A stretch of DNA of 64,000 nucleotides from Neofusicoccum parvum (lineage: Eukaryota; Ascomycota; Dothideomycetes; Botryosphaeriales; Botryosphaeriaceae): assembly GCA_020912385.1 (NCBI GenBank), contig CP087218.1, forward strand, positions 1,178,001-1,242,000, read 5' to 3'. Positions within the stretch are counted from its first letter, which is position 1. The number at the start of each line of letters is the position of its first letter. The translations under genes and the position numbers were made by a program. This document shows positions 12,728 through 21,521 of this stretch, one piece after another. A model generated the notes under the pieces. It did no database searches. It had not been told where the DNA came from and worked only from the letters and a program-made list of their open reading frames with translations.

Positions 12728-13834
12728 ATGCTACCGGCCTGCATCGCCAAACCCACCTCGACCGCCTCCCCGCGCACGCCCTCCCGCCGCCACCAGCCTC
12801 GCACGCCGCGCCAGGCAACGCCCTCCGCCGCCGGCGCCAACAACACCATGTTCAGCACCTACAGAGGGGGCAACCGCAGCAGCAGGGGTCGCGGCAACTT
12901 CGGCCGCGGCGGCTCGTCGTCGTCGTCGTCGCGCCAGCGCGGCCGCTTCGAGCACGGCACGTGGTACTGCGACTGCAGCAACCCGGCGCTGCCGGCCGAG
13001 CACTTCAAGGTGCGCAAAGAGGGGCCGAACAAGGGGCGCTGGTTCTACACGTGCCAGAAGAAGGAGGACCAGCGCTGCGGCTTCTTCCTGTGGGACGACG
13101 ACGCCAAGCCGCGCATGGAGGCCGCCGTGCTGGCGGGGAGGGCGGCCGAGCCGGCGTACGGGGCTGCTGCTACTACTGCTGCTGCTGCAACGAAGGGGAA
13201 TGGGGCGGCGAAGAGGAAGTTTTTGGAGGAGGTGGATGGGGAGGAGACGCAGGATGAGGACGATGGGGATGAGGAGTATGGGTGGGCGCCGGAGGTGGGC
13301 GTCGAGGACGCGATCGGGAGGGTGCTGGATAGCAATCACGCGACCATGCCACCACCGAGCACGCCGCGCAAGGCGCTGAAGGGGAGCCTGCATGGCACGC
13401 CCGGCGGGAGCGGGCTGATGACGCCGGTCTCGCATCGCACCAGCAACGGGGCTGGCCCGGCTTCGAAAGCCGCGGATGCTGCGACGCCCACGCCTGCGCG
13501 CTTCGGTACGACGGCGACGACGCCGTCGACGACGGGTGGTGGAGATGACATTGGTGACACGATTGTGCCGGAGGTGCTGCATCTGCTGCAGGAGAGAGGA
13601 GTGCAACTGGACAACGAGGCCGGCGACGCGCTGCAAAAGGTGCTCAAGGCGCACTCGCTGCGCATGCAAGGCCTGGCTAGGGGCCGGGACATCTCGCGGC
13701 TGGCTGTGCGCGAGCGGAATGCGAAGATCGCGGAGCTGCAGGCGCGTATCACGGCGCTCGAGGCGGAGCTGGAAACGCAGAAAGCCGTCATTGGAAACCT
13801 CAACTGGCAAAAAGAAACGGGACAGTTCGACTAG
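12728..13834 (+). CDS. GRF-type zinc-finger protein
   Basis: Single-exon gene of 368 residues. After a basic, low-complexity N-terminus with an RGG-like stretch (GNRSSRGRGNFGRGG), a GRF zinc finger spans about residues 78-130. Visible are the cysteines 81, 83, 109 and 117, the motif KEGPNKGRWFYTCQK that names the GRF family, and CGFFLWDD. GRF fingers bind single-stranded DNA or RNA in topoisomerase III, APE2 and NEIL3, but no nuclease or topoisomerase domain is attached here. An acidic middle (EETQDEDDGDEEY) and a C-terminal coiled coil (about 315-358) follow. An alternative start is the Met at 12848 just before the RGG part. The function is unknown; nucleic-acid binding is inferred from the domain. 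Confidence 0.85.
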   Translation: MLPACIAKPTSTASPRTPSRRHQPRTPRQATPSAAGANNTMFSTYRGGNRSSRGRGNFGRGGSSSSSSRQRGRFEHGTWYCDCSNPALPAEHFKVRKEGPNKGRWFYTCQKKEDQRCGFFLWDDDAKPRMEAAVLAGRAAEPAYGAAATTAAAATKGNGAAKRKFLEEVDGEETQDEDDGDEEYGWAPEVGVEDAIGRVLDSNHATMPPPSTPRKALKGSLHGTPGGSGLMTPVSHRTSNGAGPASKAADAATPTPARFGTTATTPSTTGGGDDIGDTIVPEVLHLLQERGVQLDNEAGDALQKVLKAHSLRMQGLARGRDISRLAVRERNAKIAELQARITALEAELETQKAVIGNLNWQKETGQFD

Positions 13835-15774
13835 AATCGCGTTATCGCCGAGGCACGAGTGCGGAGGTTCACTCCAGCGTCCTTGCGTTTGAGCCTCGCA
13901 AGCCATTGTCTTGATCGGATCTCCCTGAGGATCGCATGAATGTTTGACAGGAAGAATTATTTCCGGCACCTTTGAAACACGGAGTTGTCGTACGCGCTGG
14001 GGAGGAATTCGTTCAGATCCCTACTGTCTGCGGATTAGGACTTTTGACGAGTCCCACGAGGTGACGAGAGATCGACCAGAGGCACACGTATATCAGCAGA
14101 AGACACAGCGCCGGGCACACGTGAACAGCATCTCACAAGCTACGCTCCTTGCAGGAAAGCTCTGGGATTACGACAGCTCCTCTCGAGTCGTCCAGAGGGG
14201 CACTACAGTCGACGGTTAGCCTTGCTGCAACCCTAGACGGCAAAGCTAGATTTTAGGTTGGAGCAGTCCTGTTGACTGAGCATCGGCTGCATCCCCTCTC
14301 TACACTGCTGTGCGATGTAGCGAAAACTGACAGCGCAAGTGTCCTGCGGGGCGCTGACTGATCTACATTTGCACGGCTCAGCGCCAGCCTACGTGCTCCC
14401 TACAATTTCGTTCACCCCAGACTCGATCAACACTTCCTCGGAGCTCGGCGCGTCAGCCGTCTTCCCAGGCGAGCTGGCTAAGCTTCGCTAAGCTTCGCAA
14501 CTGTGGGCCGATACGAAAGGGATGGAACAGATTTGTGGGTTAGCTGCTTTGGCGCTGAGCAGGAGGTGAGCGCTGTGTTTGGCTGATCCTTACGCGCTGG
14601 CCCCGGCGTGGGGACGGGGTGGCTGTTCGCCCACGTACGACAAGCTTTTCTCGCCTGTTCCTTTGGGAATCCGACACCCTGTTTCACAAGCTGGTCGTTT
14701 CAGGCCTCGTCAGCCAGCTTTCGTTGTTTGTGATACCCCGGTCGGGCGGTGGAGACGTGCCATGTCACGAAAACGGCGGGCGCGGCTAGAGGGGACGCGG
14801 CATCGTCGGCATGCAAAGGACGTGCTGCAGCGGCCGCAGAAGGTGGCGCGGAATAGTGTTTCGTGGGAGAGCTTGTGGAGCGAAACTTTTCCTGCTTCGC
14901 AAACAGACTCGGTAGATTAGGACCTCATGCAGACAATATACAGAGAACAGTGGCGGTTAATATGCGAAGGCTGGCTAGTGACGAAGATTTGGATTGTTTG
15001 AGTTGGCGGTGCCTGTTATGCACAAAGCTACCGGCGGTGCGACACGCCGGGACAGCTGAATTGGGGGGAGCCGGCTGCGATGCAAGGTGCAGGTGATGGC
15101 AAGAGGGGAGGCGAGGCGTTTGGCTGACAGCTGGGGACCGGGGCCAGCGGTGTCAGTTTAAGCACGCGGCCGGGGCAGTGATTGGCTGTGGAGCGGCGGG
15201 CAACTGCGACTGACGTCGGCGCTGGCGGGCGGGCTGATAGGGCGGCGGGAGCGAAAAGCTTGGGTGCGGCAAGCGAGGCGCATCAGTCTCGAGTCGCGGC
15301 CACACACCGCCGCCGCCACCACCATCGTCGCTCAGTCATCATCGATCCTGCGGGCACACGGCCCAGGGCCAGAGCCATTTGTGCGGCCCGGGTCAGCCGC
15401 CAAGCGTCGCAAAAATGGCGGCCGTCCTGCCATGCGGGTCAGCCGCGCCGGAGCGTGGAATGCGTCGAGTGCGCGGTTTGTGCGGTTGCGCGTCTTGTGC
15501 GGGTGCGCGTTTTGTGCGGCAGTCGGCAGCCGCTGCCGGGGGCGCCTCAAAGAATGGCGACAGGCTCCACCTGTGCCTGAAGAACTGGCCGCATCCGCCA
15601 GCTTAAAGCCCCCGCCGTCCCGATCCACTGGCTGTCGAAGTTTCACAAGACGCCCGCAGCTCCACCCGTGTGCTGTTTCACCTACATTCCTCGCAGCGCA
15701 TACGCAGCCCGCGACGACGCCCAAGGGCCCTCCCTCGTTGCTCCCCAGATCACGCGAGCTTCATCTCATAAAAA
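13835..15774. other. Intergenic, GRF gene to Cu-ATPase
   Basis: About 1.9 kb with no supported gene on either strand. Open frames at 14579-14920 and 15182-15580 have no recognisable motifs. The GC-rich last 600 bases are likely the promoter and leader of the copper ATPase. Confidence 0.5.
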
Positions 15775-18700
15775 ATGGCGGCTCCCGGCCCTGGCCATGG
15801 CCAGCACGAGCCGTGCCGTGTCAACACAACCGTCTTCATATCAAACCTGCACTGCCCGTCGTGTGTGCACAGCATCGAAGAGGCCCTCTCTGCCCTCGAC
15901 CCTGCCCCGGAGTCCGTCTCCCACAGCATCGTGTCGCACTCGGTCACCCTGCGCCACGACCCTAGCTTGGCGGTCGAGCAGATCTCCAGCCAACTGGAAC
16001 TCGCTGGCTTCGAGGTCCACAGCATCTTTCAGGACGCCCACCCCGTCGAGGACCCCGAGCACGCCCTCTCCCTGCCCGACGACGACGACGATGCCGAGTG
16101 GGAGAAAAGCCTAGAGCAAGCAGTCCGCCGTTGGAAAGAGTGGAGAAACAGCAGCAAGGTCCCCGACATGACGAAGCGCGACAGACACATCGCCCAGTGC
16201 GCGCAGTGCGCCGCTGAGTGCGATCCCTCCAAGAAGCATGCCGCTGGTTCGGACTTGGAGGTTGATGCCCTCCATCTCGTTGGCGACAAGAAGAGCATGG
16301 ACGCCGAGAAGATCAGCATCGCCTCGGAGCTGTCGAGGTTCAGCTTGGACTCTGTCGTCTCCACCACCCCGAAGTCGGCACAGCTCTACCAGGCCTCGAT
16401 TGCCATTACGGGAATGACGTGCTCTGCCTGTGTGGGGTCTATTACCCGTGTCGTCGAGGACCTTCCCTACGTTCGTTCCGTTGCTGTCTCCCTGTTGACG
16501 CACAGCGGATCCGTGGAGTTCGAAGGAAAGGAAAACGTTGACTCAGTCATCGAAGCTATCGAGGATGCTGGATTCGATGCGAGCCTTGACAGCCTCGAGG
16601 AAGTCGACAACCGGAGGAAGTCGGTCCGCGCTCCTGACGTTGACAAGTGGAGGGGTGTTTTTTCCATCGGAGGCATGACCTGCAGCGCTTGCACCAATGC
16701 TGTTACCGCTGGCGTGCAGCAGCTTCCCTGGGTTGAGTCCATCAACGTAAATCTACTATCACACGCTGCCACCGTCATCTACAGCGGAAAGGAGAACACG
16801 GATGCCATCAAGGAGGCTATCGAGGACTGTGGCTTTGACGCAACGCTCGACAGCGTGTCGCGGCTAGTCCAGGAGAGCCAGCAAGACGTCCGCCGCACCG
16901 TTTCGATTCGAATTGATGGAATGTTCTGCCATCACTGCCCATCCAATGTCGTCGACATCCTCAGCCGGGAGTTCATGGGTGCGGTGCAGATCGAGGGTGT
17001 CCCCACCCTCAAGGACCCACTATTGCAGATCAAGTACACACCAAACGTCCCCCAGAACTTCACCATCAGGCGAATTCTATCGACCATTTCGACCGTCAAC
17101 CCTGCTCTAGAGCCTTCGATATACCACCCTCCTACCATCGAAGAGCGAGCTCGTGACATGCATGCACGTGAGAGAAAGAGAATCCTCTTACGACTTGCGC
17201 TCTCGGTTGCTGTCGCGATTCCGACCTTCATTATCGGTATTGTCTTCATGAGTCTTGTCTCAGACCACAATCCGGCACGCATGTTTCTCATGGAATCGAT
17301 GGGGGCAGGCGGTGTTAGCCGGACCCAATGGGCACTCTTCATCCTTGCAACCCCCGTTTACTTCCTTGCGGCAGACACTTTCCACAAGAGAGCCATCAAG
17401 GAGGTTCGGGCATTGTGGCGCCGCGGAAGCCGGACGCCCATCCTGCAGAGGTTCTACCGTTTCGGCAGCATGAACATGCTGATGTCGCTGGGCACCAGCA
17501 TCGCATACTTCGCATCGATTGCCGAGCTCGGCCTGAGCGCTACTGGCACGGAGCATGTGGACGAGGACAACTACTACTTCGACTCTGTGGTTTTCCTTAC
17601 TATGTTCCTGCTCATCGGAAGGTTCCTCGAAGCATACAGCAAAACCAAGACTGGCGATGCCGTCACTGCCTTGGGAAATCTCAGGCCTACCGAAGCAATT
17701 TTGGTTGACACCGTGCAAATGAAGGATGAGAAGGTCAGCGTCGACCTCCTCGAGGTTGGAGACGTTGTCAGAGTCCAACACGGAAGCACACCGCCTTTCG
17801 ATGGAACCGTCATGGACGCGTCTGCCAAGTTTGACGAGTCGAGCCTGACGGGAGAGTCGCGTCTGGTCTCGAAGGAGATTGGTGACACTGTTTTCGCCGG
17901 CACCGTCAACAAGGGCGGACCAATCCAGGTCAAACTGACCACAGTCTCTGGCTCTTCAATGCTCGACCAGATCATCAAGGTTGTTCGCGAAGGCCAGACT
18001 CGCCGCGCACCCGTCGAGCGGGTTGCGGACATGATCACTAGCCATTTCGTTCCTGTTGTTGTTTCCATCGCCATCACCACGTGGATTGTCTGGCTTTCTC
18101 TCGGGCTGTCCGGATCCCTGCCGGATGACTACCGCGGAAACGACTCTGGCAGCTGGGAGCTCTGGTCTCTACGGTTCGCCATTGCACTTTTCGTCGTCGC
18201 GTGCCCTTGTGGCATTGGCCTCGCTTCTCCTACGGCGCTCTTCGTCGGCGGAGGTCTTGCTGCTCGCCATGGTATTCTGGTGAAGGGTGGTGGAGAAGCT
18301 TTCCAGGAGGCCAGCTCCCTCGACTGCATTGTCTTCGACAAGACCGGTACCCTGACCCAAGGAGGAGATCCCACAGTGACGGATGCCGAGTTGTTGTCTC
18401 CGTTGGAAGAGGATGAGGTGTGCGGACTAGCAAAGAAGCTTGAAGAGAGCAGCAGCCACCCCATTGCCACCGCTCTCACAACCTTCTGCGCATCCCACAA
18501 GACCAGAGAATACCAGGTCGTTGAGATCGAAGAAGTCGCAGGCAAAGGTCTGAAGGGCAAATTCAAGTCCGTGGAGCCGCAACCGCGCACATTCGAAGCC
18601 ATCATCGGCAACGAAGCCCTGCTATCTGACCACGCCGTCGACATCCCACCGGCAACCTGCTCCGTCCTGGACGGCTGGAAGCGGCAGGGCAAGTCGGTCG

Positions 18701-19404
18701 CGCTCATGGCGACCAGCATCGACGGCGGCCGCTGGGCGCTCACCGCAGACTTCGCCATCGCCGACGCGCTGCGGCCCGAAGCCCGCAGCACCATCGCGGC
18801 GCTCCAGCAGCGCGGCATCGACGTATGGATGCTGTCCGGCGACAACCCCACGACCGCCGTCGCCGTTGGCGCCCAGGTCGGCATCGCCAGCACCAACGTC
18901 ATCGCAGGCGTGCTGCCGGACCAGAAGGCCGAGAAGATCCAATACCTGCAGAAGACGCTGACGTCGCGCAACAACAAAAAGAACGGGCGCGCGACGGTGG
19001 CCATGGTCGGCGACGGCATCAACGACTCGCCGGCGCTGACCATGGCCGACGTCGGCATCGCCATCGGGTCCGGCTCGGACGTGGCCATCTCGTCCGCCGA
19101 CTTCATCCTCGTCGCCAGCTCGCTCGACGCCGTGCTGACGCTGGTCGACCTGAGCCGCAAGGTCTTCCGCCGCGTGTGGTTCAACTTCGCCTGGGCCGGC
19201 GTGTACAACCTGTGCGCCATGCCCATCGCCGCCGGCGTGCTGTACCCGGTCAGGACGGCGGGCGGCGCGCACATCCGGCTCGATCCCGTGTGGGCGAGTT
19301 TGGCGATGGCGTTGAGCAGCGTGAGTGTGGTGTGCAGCAGCTTGCTGCTGAGGAGTAGGGTGCCGGGCGTGGGGTTCAGAGCGAGGGAGTGGAAGAGGGA
19401 GTAG
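15775..19404 (+). CDS. Cu+-transporting P1B-type ATPase with four N-terminal metal-binding modules
   Basis: Copper pump of 1209 residues encoded without introns. Four heavy-metal-associated modules precede the membrane domain, with CxxC at residues 27-30 (CPSC), 216-219 and 303-306 (both CSAC), and 385-388 (CHHC). A Cys cluster C142/C145/C149 sits in the linker after module 1. The pump core has the intramembrane CPC at 810-812, the phosphorylated Asp855 in DKTGTLT, the TGES loop, the His-Pro at 895-896 and GDGIND at about 1079-1084. The last helix MALSSVSVVCSS matches the Cu+ signature. It could be the resistance exporter (CrpA/CRP1 type) or the Golgi pump (CCC2 type). The extra N-terminal module and Cys linker lean to the former, but this is not settled. 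Confidence 0.93.
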   Translation: MAAPGPGHGQHEPCRVNTTVFISNLHCPSCVHSIEEALSALDPAPESVSHSIVSHSVTLRHDPSLAVEQISSQLELAGFEVHSIFQDAHPVEDPEHALSLPDDDDDAEWEKSLEQAVRRWKEWRNSSKVPDMTKRDRHIAQCAQCAAECDPSKKHAAGSDLEVDALHLVGDKKSMDAEKISIASELSRFSLDSVVSTTPKSAQLYQASIAITGMTCSACVGSITRVVEDLPYVRSVAVSLLTHSGSVEFEGKENVDSVIEAIEDAGFDASLDSLEEVDNRRKSVRAPDVDKWRGVFSIGGMTCSACTNAVTAGVQQLPWVESINVNLLSHAATVIYSGKENTDAIKEAIEDCGFDATLDSVSRLVQESQQDVRRTVSIRIDGMFCHHCPSNVVDILSREFMGAVQIEGVPTLKDPLLQIKYTPNVPQNFTIRRILSTISTVNPALEPSIYHPPTIEERARDMHARERKRILLRLALSVAVAIPTFIIGIVFMSLVSDHNPARMFLMESMGAGGVSRTQWALFILATPVYFLAADTFHKRAIKEVRALWRRGSRTPILQRFYRFGSMNMLMSLGTSIAYFASIAELGLSATGTEHVDEDNYYFDSVVFLTMFLLIGRFLEAYSKTKTGDAVTALGNLRPTEAILVDTVQMKDEKVSVDLLEVGDVVRVQHGSTPPFDGTVMDASAKFDESSLTGESRLVSKEIGDTVFAGTVNKGGPIQVKLTTVSGSSMLDQIIKVVREGQTRRAPVERVADMITSHFVPVVVSIAITTWIVWLSLGLSGSLPDDYRGNDSGSWELWSLRFAIALFVVACPCGIGLASPTALFVGGGLAARHGILVKGGGEAFQEASSLDCIVFDKTGTLTQGGDPTVTDAELLSPLEEDEVCGLAKKLEESSSHPIATALTTFCASHKTREYQVVEIEEVAGKGLKGKFKSVEPQPRTFEAIIGNEALLSDHAVDIPPATCSVLDGWKRQGKSVALMATSIDGGRWALTADFAIADALRPEARSTIAALQQRGIDVWMLSGDNPTTAVAVGAQVGIASTNVIAGVLPDQKAEKIQYLQKTLTSRNNKKNGRATVAMVGDGINDSPALTMADVGIAIGSGSDVAISSADFILVASSLDAVLTLVDLSRKVFRRVWFNFAWAGVYNLCAMPIAAGVLYPVRTAGGAHIRLDPVWASLAMALSSVSVVCSSLLLRSRVPGVGFRAREWKRE

Positions 19405-20002
19405 GTGAAGAAGGGAATGATCTATCTATCTATTGTTTTTTTCTTTCTTTCTTAATTTTGTTTGGGTGGTGGTGATAGGGGATGAAGTGGAGTGGGGCTT
19501 GTGTGGTCGAACGGTTTGCTTGGTAGTGATTGATACCCCTCGGCTTATGAATATTCTTTTGTCTTAAATTGTGGGTCGCTGCGTGTGGTTTCTTCGGTTC
19601 TCTGTTCTCTTGAATTTTGTGTGTGGCTGTGTGTTACGAGCGCAAGAGCACAAAGTGCGTACATAGTCAGCGACGTGGTTGGTTTGTGAAGTATTGCAAC
19701 ACGTATATACCTTCATAGGGAGTTGAAGCATTCATCCAGATTGGCTTGGCATTTCTTTCACTGCAATTTCCGCCCAGATGACTTCTTCAACTGCACATAT
19801 GTGGAACCTGGTGTAATACTTTGCGAGTTGACTTTGTGTAGCGAAATCTGACTTCACGAGCCCGAGAAATTTGGAAATAAAAGAGTGGGAAATGCCGTAC
19901 AGCCTGCCAGCTAGGGATTCAAATCATGGCATCAATCACACATCTATGTTACAATGCAATGTTACAGATCATGAGCTCTTACGGCTCTGAATGATTTCTT
20001 CT
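19405..20002. other. Convergent 3' region of Cu-ATPase and HEM12
   Basis: Both flanking genes end here, so this is 3'UTR and terminator sequence for two converging transcripts. It contains a TCTA microsatellite (about 19421-19434) and T/C-rich runs, and no gene. Confidence 0.6.
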
Positions 20003-21300
20003 CTATTTGCAGCAACGGTGTATTTCCTCGAAGTAAAACTTCAGGTCATCTGGGTTGACGAAGGGAGTAATTCCTAAAAGGACAGGTCAGTAAAACAAAT
20101 CCATCATGCAAAAGGGAAAGGGGCTTCATACCATGGCCCAGGTTGGCGATCCAGCCTTTCTTTCCACCGCCGAAGCCACGGGCCATGTGCTCCACTGTAG
20201 CAGTGATGGCCTCTCTGCTACCGTACAAGACGCCGGGATCAGCGTTACCCTGCACCACCTTGCCCTTCGCCTGGGCCACCTTGTATGCCTCGGCCGGATC
20301 GTGCAGCCAGTCAAGCCCAATCACGTTGTAGTTGGTATCGCAGAGGTCATCCAGCGCATACCAGGCACCCTTCGCGAAGACGGTCATGGGAACGGGCTCC
20401 TGGCCCAGCTCCTTGAGGCGCTTGGGCAGGTTGTCGGCGATGTGCTGCAGGTAGGGCAGGGAGAAGACCTTGAAGGTGGCGGGCGACAGCTCGCCAGCCC
20501 ACGAGTCGAAGACCTGGATCATCTGGGCACCGGCGATAACCTGCTGGGCGAGGTAGTCGACGCACAGCTCGGCAATCTTCTGCAGCAGGGCCTTGGTGGC
20601 GTCCGGGTACTTGTAGATCCAGGTCTTGACCTCCTTGAACATCTTGCTGCCGCCGCCCTCGACCATGTAGCTCAGCAGGGTCCACGGGGCGCCGCAGAAG
20701 CCCAGCAGCGGCACGCGGCCGGCCAGCTTCTTGCGCGTCAGGGTAATGGCGTCGTAGACGTACTGCAGCTCGGCCTTGACGTCGACGTCGCGCGCCATGA
20801 TGTCCTTGTACTGCTTGTCGTCCGGCGAGCGGAGCGGGTCCGGGAAGTGCGGGCCCTTCTTGTCCACCATGACCACCTCCATGCCCATGGCCTGCGGGAT
20901 CACCAGGATGTCCGAGAAGATGATGGCGGCGTCGATCAGGCCGGCGAAGCGCTCGATCGGCTGCAGCGTCAGCGTCGACGCGATCTCCGGCGACCGGCAG
21001 CACTCGAAGAAGTCGCGCTTGCCCTTGGCCTCGTGGTACTCGGGGAGGTAGCGGCCGGCTGGGCGCGGATAGGGTCAGCACGGGTCCACGGTGCTTGCAG
21101 AAACGAAGCCTGGCCGCCGCGGGAGCGGTGGCTGCTTTTGCTTACCCTGGCGCATCACCCACATGGGGGCGCGCTCGACCTTCTCGCCTGCACGCGGAGT
21201 CTTAGCATGTCTGGAGGCCAATTGGCGGTGTCTGGCGGCGTGGCTCACCCCTGGCGGTCCGGAGGATCAGGTCGTTCTGCAGAGGCTCGAACTGCGGCAT
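20003..21300 (-). CDS. HEM12: Uroporphyrinogen decarboxylase
   Basis: Cytosolic heme enzyme converting uroporphyrinogen III to coproporphyrinogen III by four decarboxylations. In transcript order the exons are 21300-21249, 21187-21146, 21058-20132 and 20073-20003, giving 363 residues, the normal size. Exon 1 encodes MPQFEPLQNDLILRTARG; exon 2 gives the start of the signature, MWVMRQ, continued as AGRYLPEYHEAKGKRDFF in exon 3. Further marks are the second signature GFCGAPWTLLSYMVEGGGSK, FDSWAGELSP and NLGHG. The last 23 residues come from a separate short exon. Without it, read-through would give a different tail, so the 3' intron (20074-20131) matters. The gene starts 221 bp from MSH1 on the other strand. 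Confidence 0.95.
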
Positions 21301-21521
21301 GGCGGCGGCGATGGGCGAGCAGTGGGTGCTGGGTCGTAGCCGCGAAGCTCCCCGCGGCGGTGGGGTTGAGGCGACTTTTCGAGCGGCTGATCGACGCCGT
21401 CCGCCAGTTGCCGACCGGCCCAGGGCTTGCCGGCCGCGCGCATGCCAGGGACCATCGCCCGTTTGCCTGCTCTTGTTTCCACGCCTGCTGCCGCAACCGG
21501 ATTGCGCACGCTCCTGTCGAC
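21301..21521. promoter_or_regulatory. Divergent promoter HEM12 / MSH1
   Basis: Only 221 bases separate the two start codons on opposite strands, so both promoters and leaders must lie here. The sequence is GC-rich with no obvious TATA box on either strand. Confidence 0.65.

Noticed and set aside
12731..13969. 412-codon minus-strand frame
   Set aside because: It is the antisense shadow of the GRF zinc-finger gene, with Arg runs mirroring Ser/Ala/Gly codons.
18129..19274. 381-codon minus-strand frame
   Set aside because: It is antisense to the P-type ATPase core, whose DKTGT and GDGIND motifs define the true strand.
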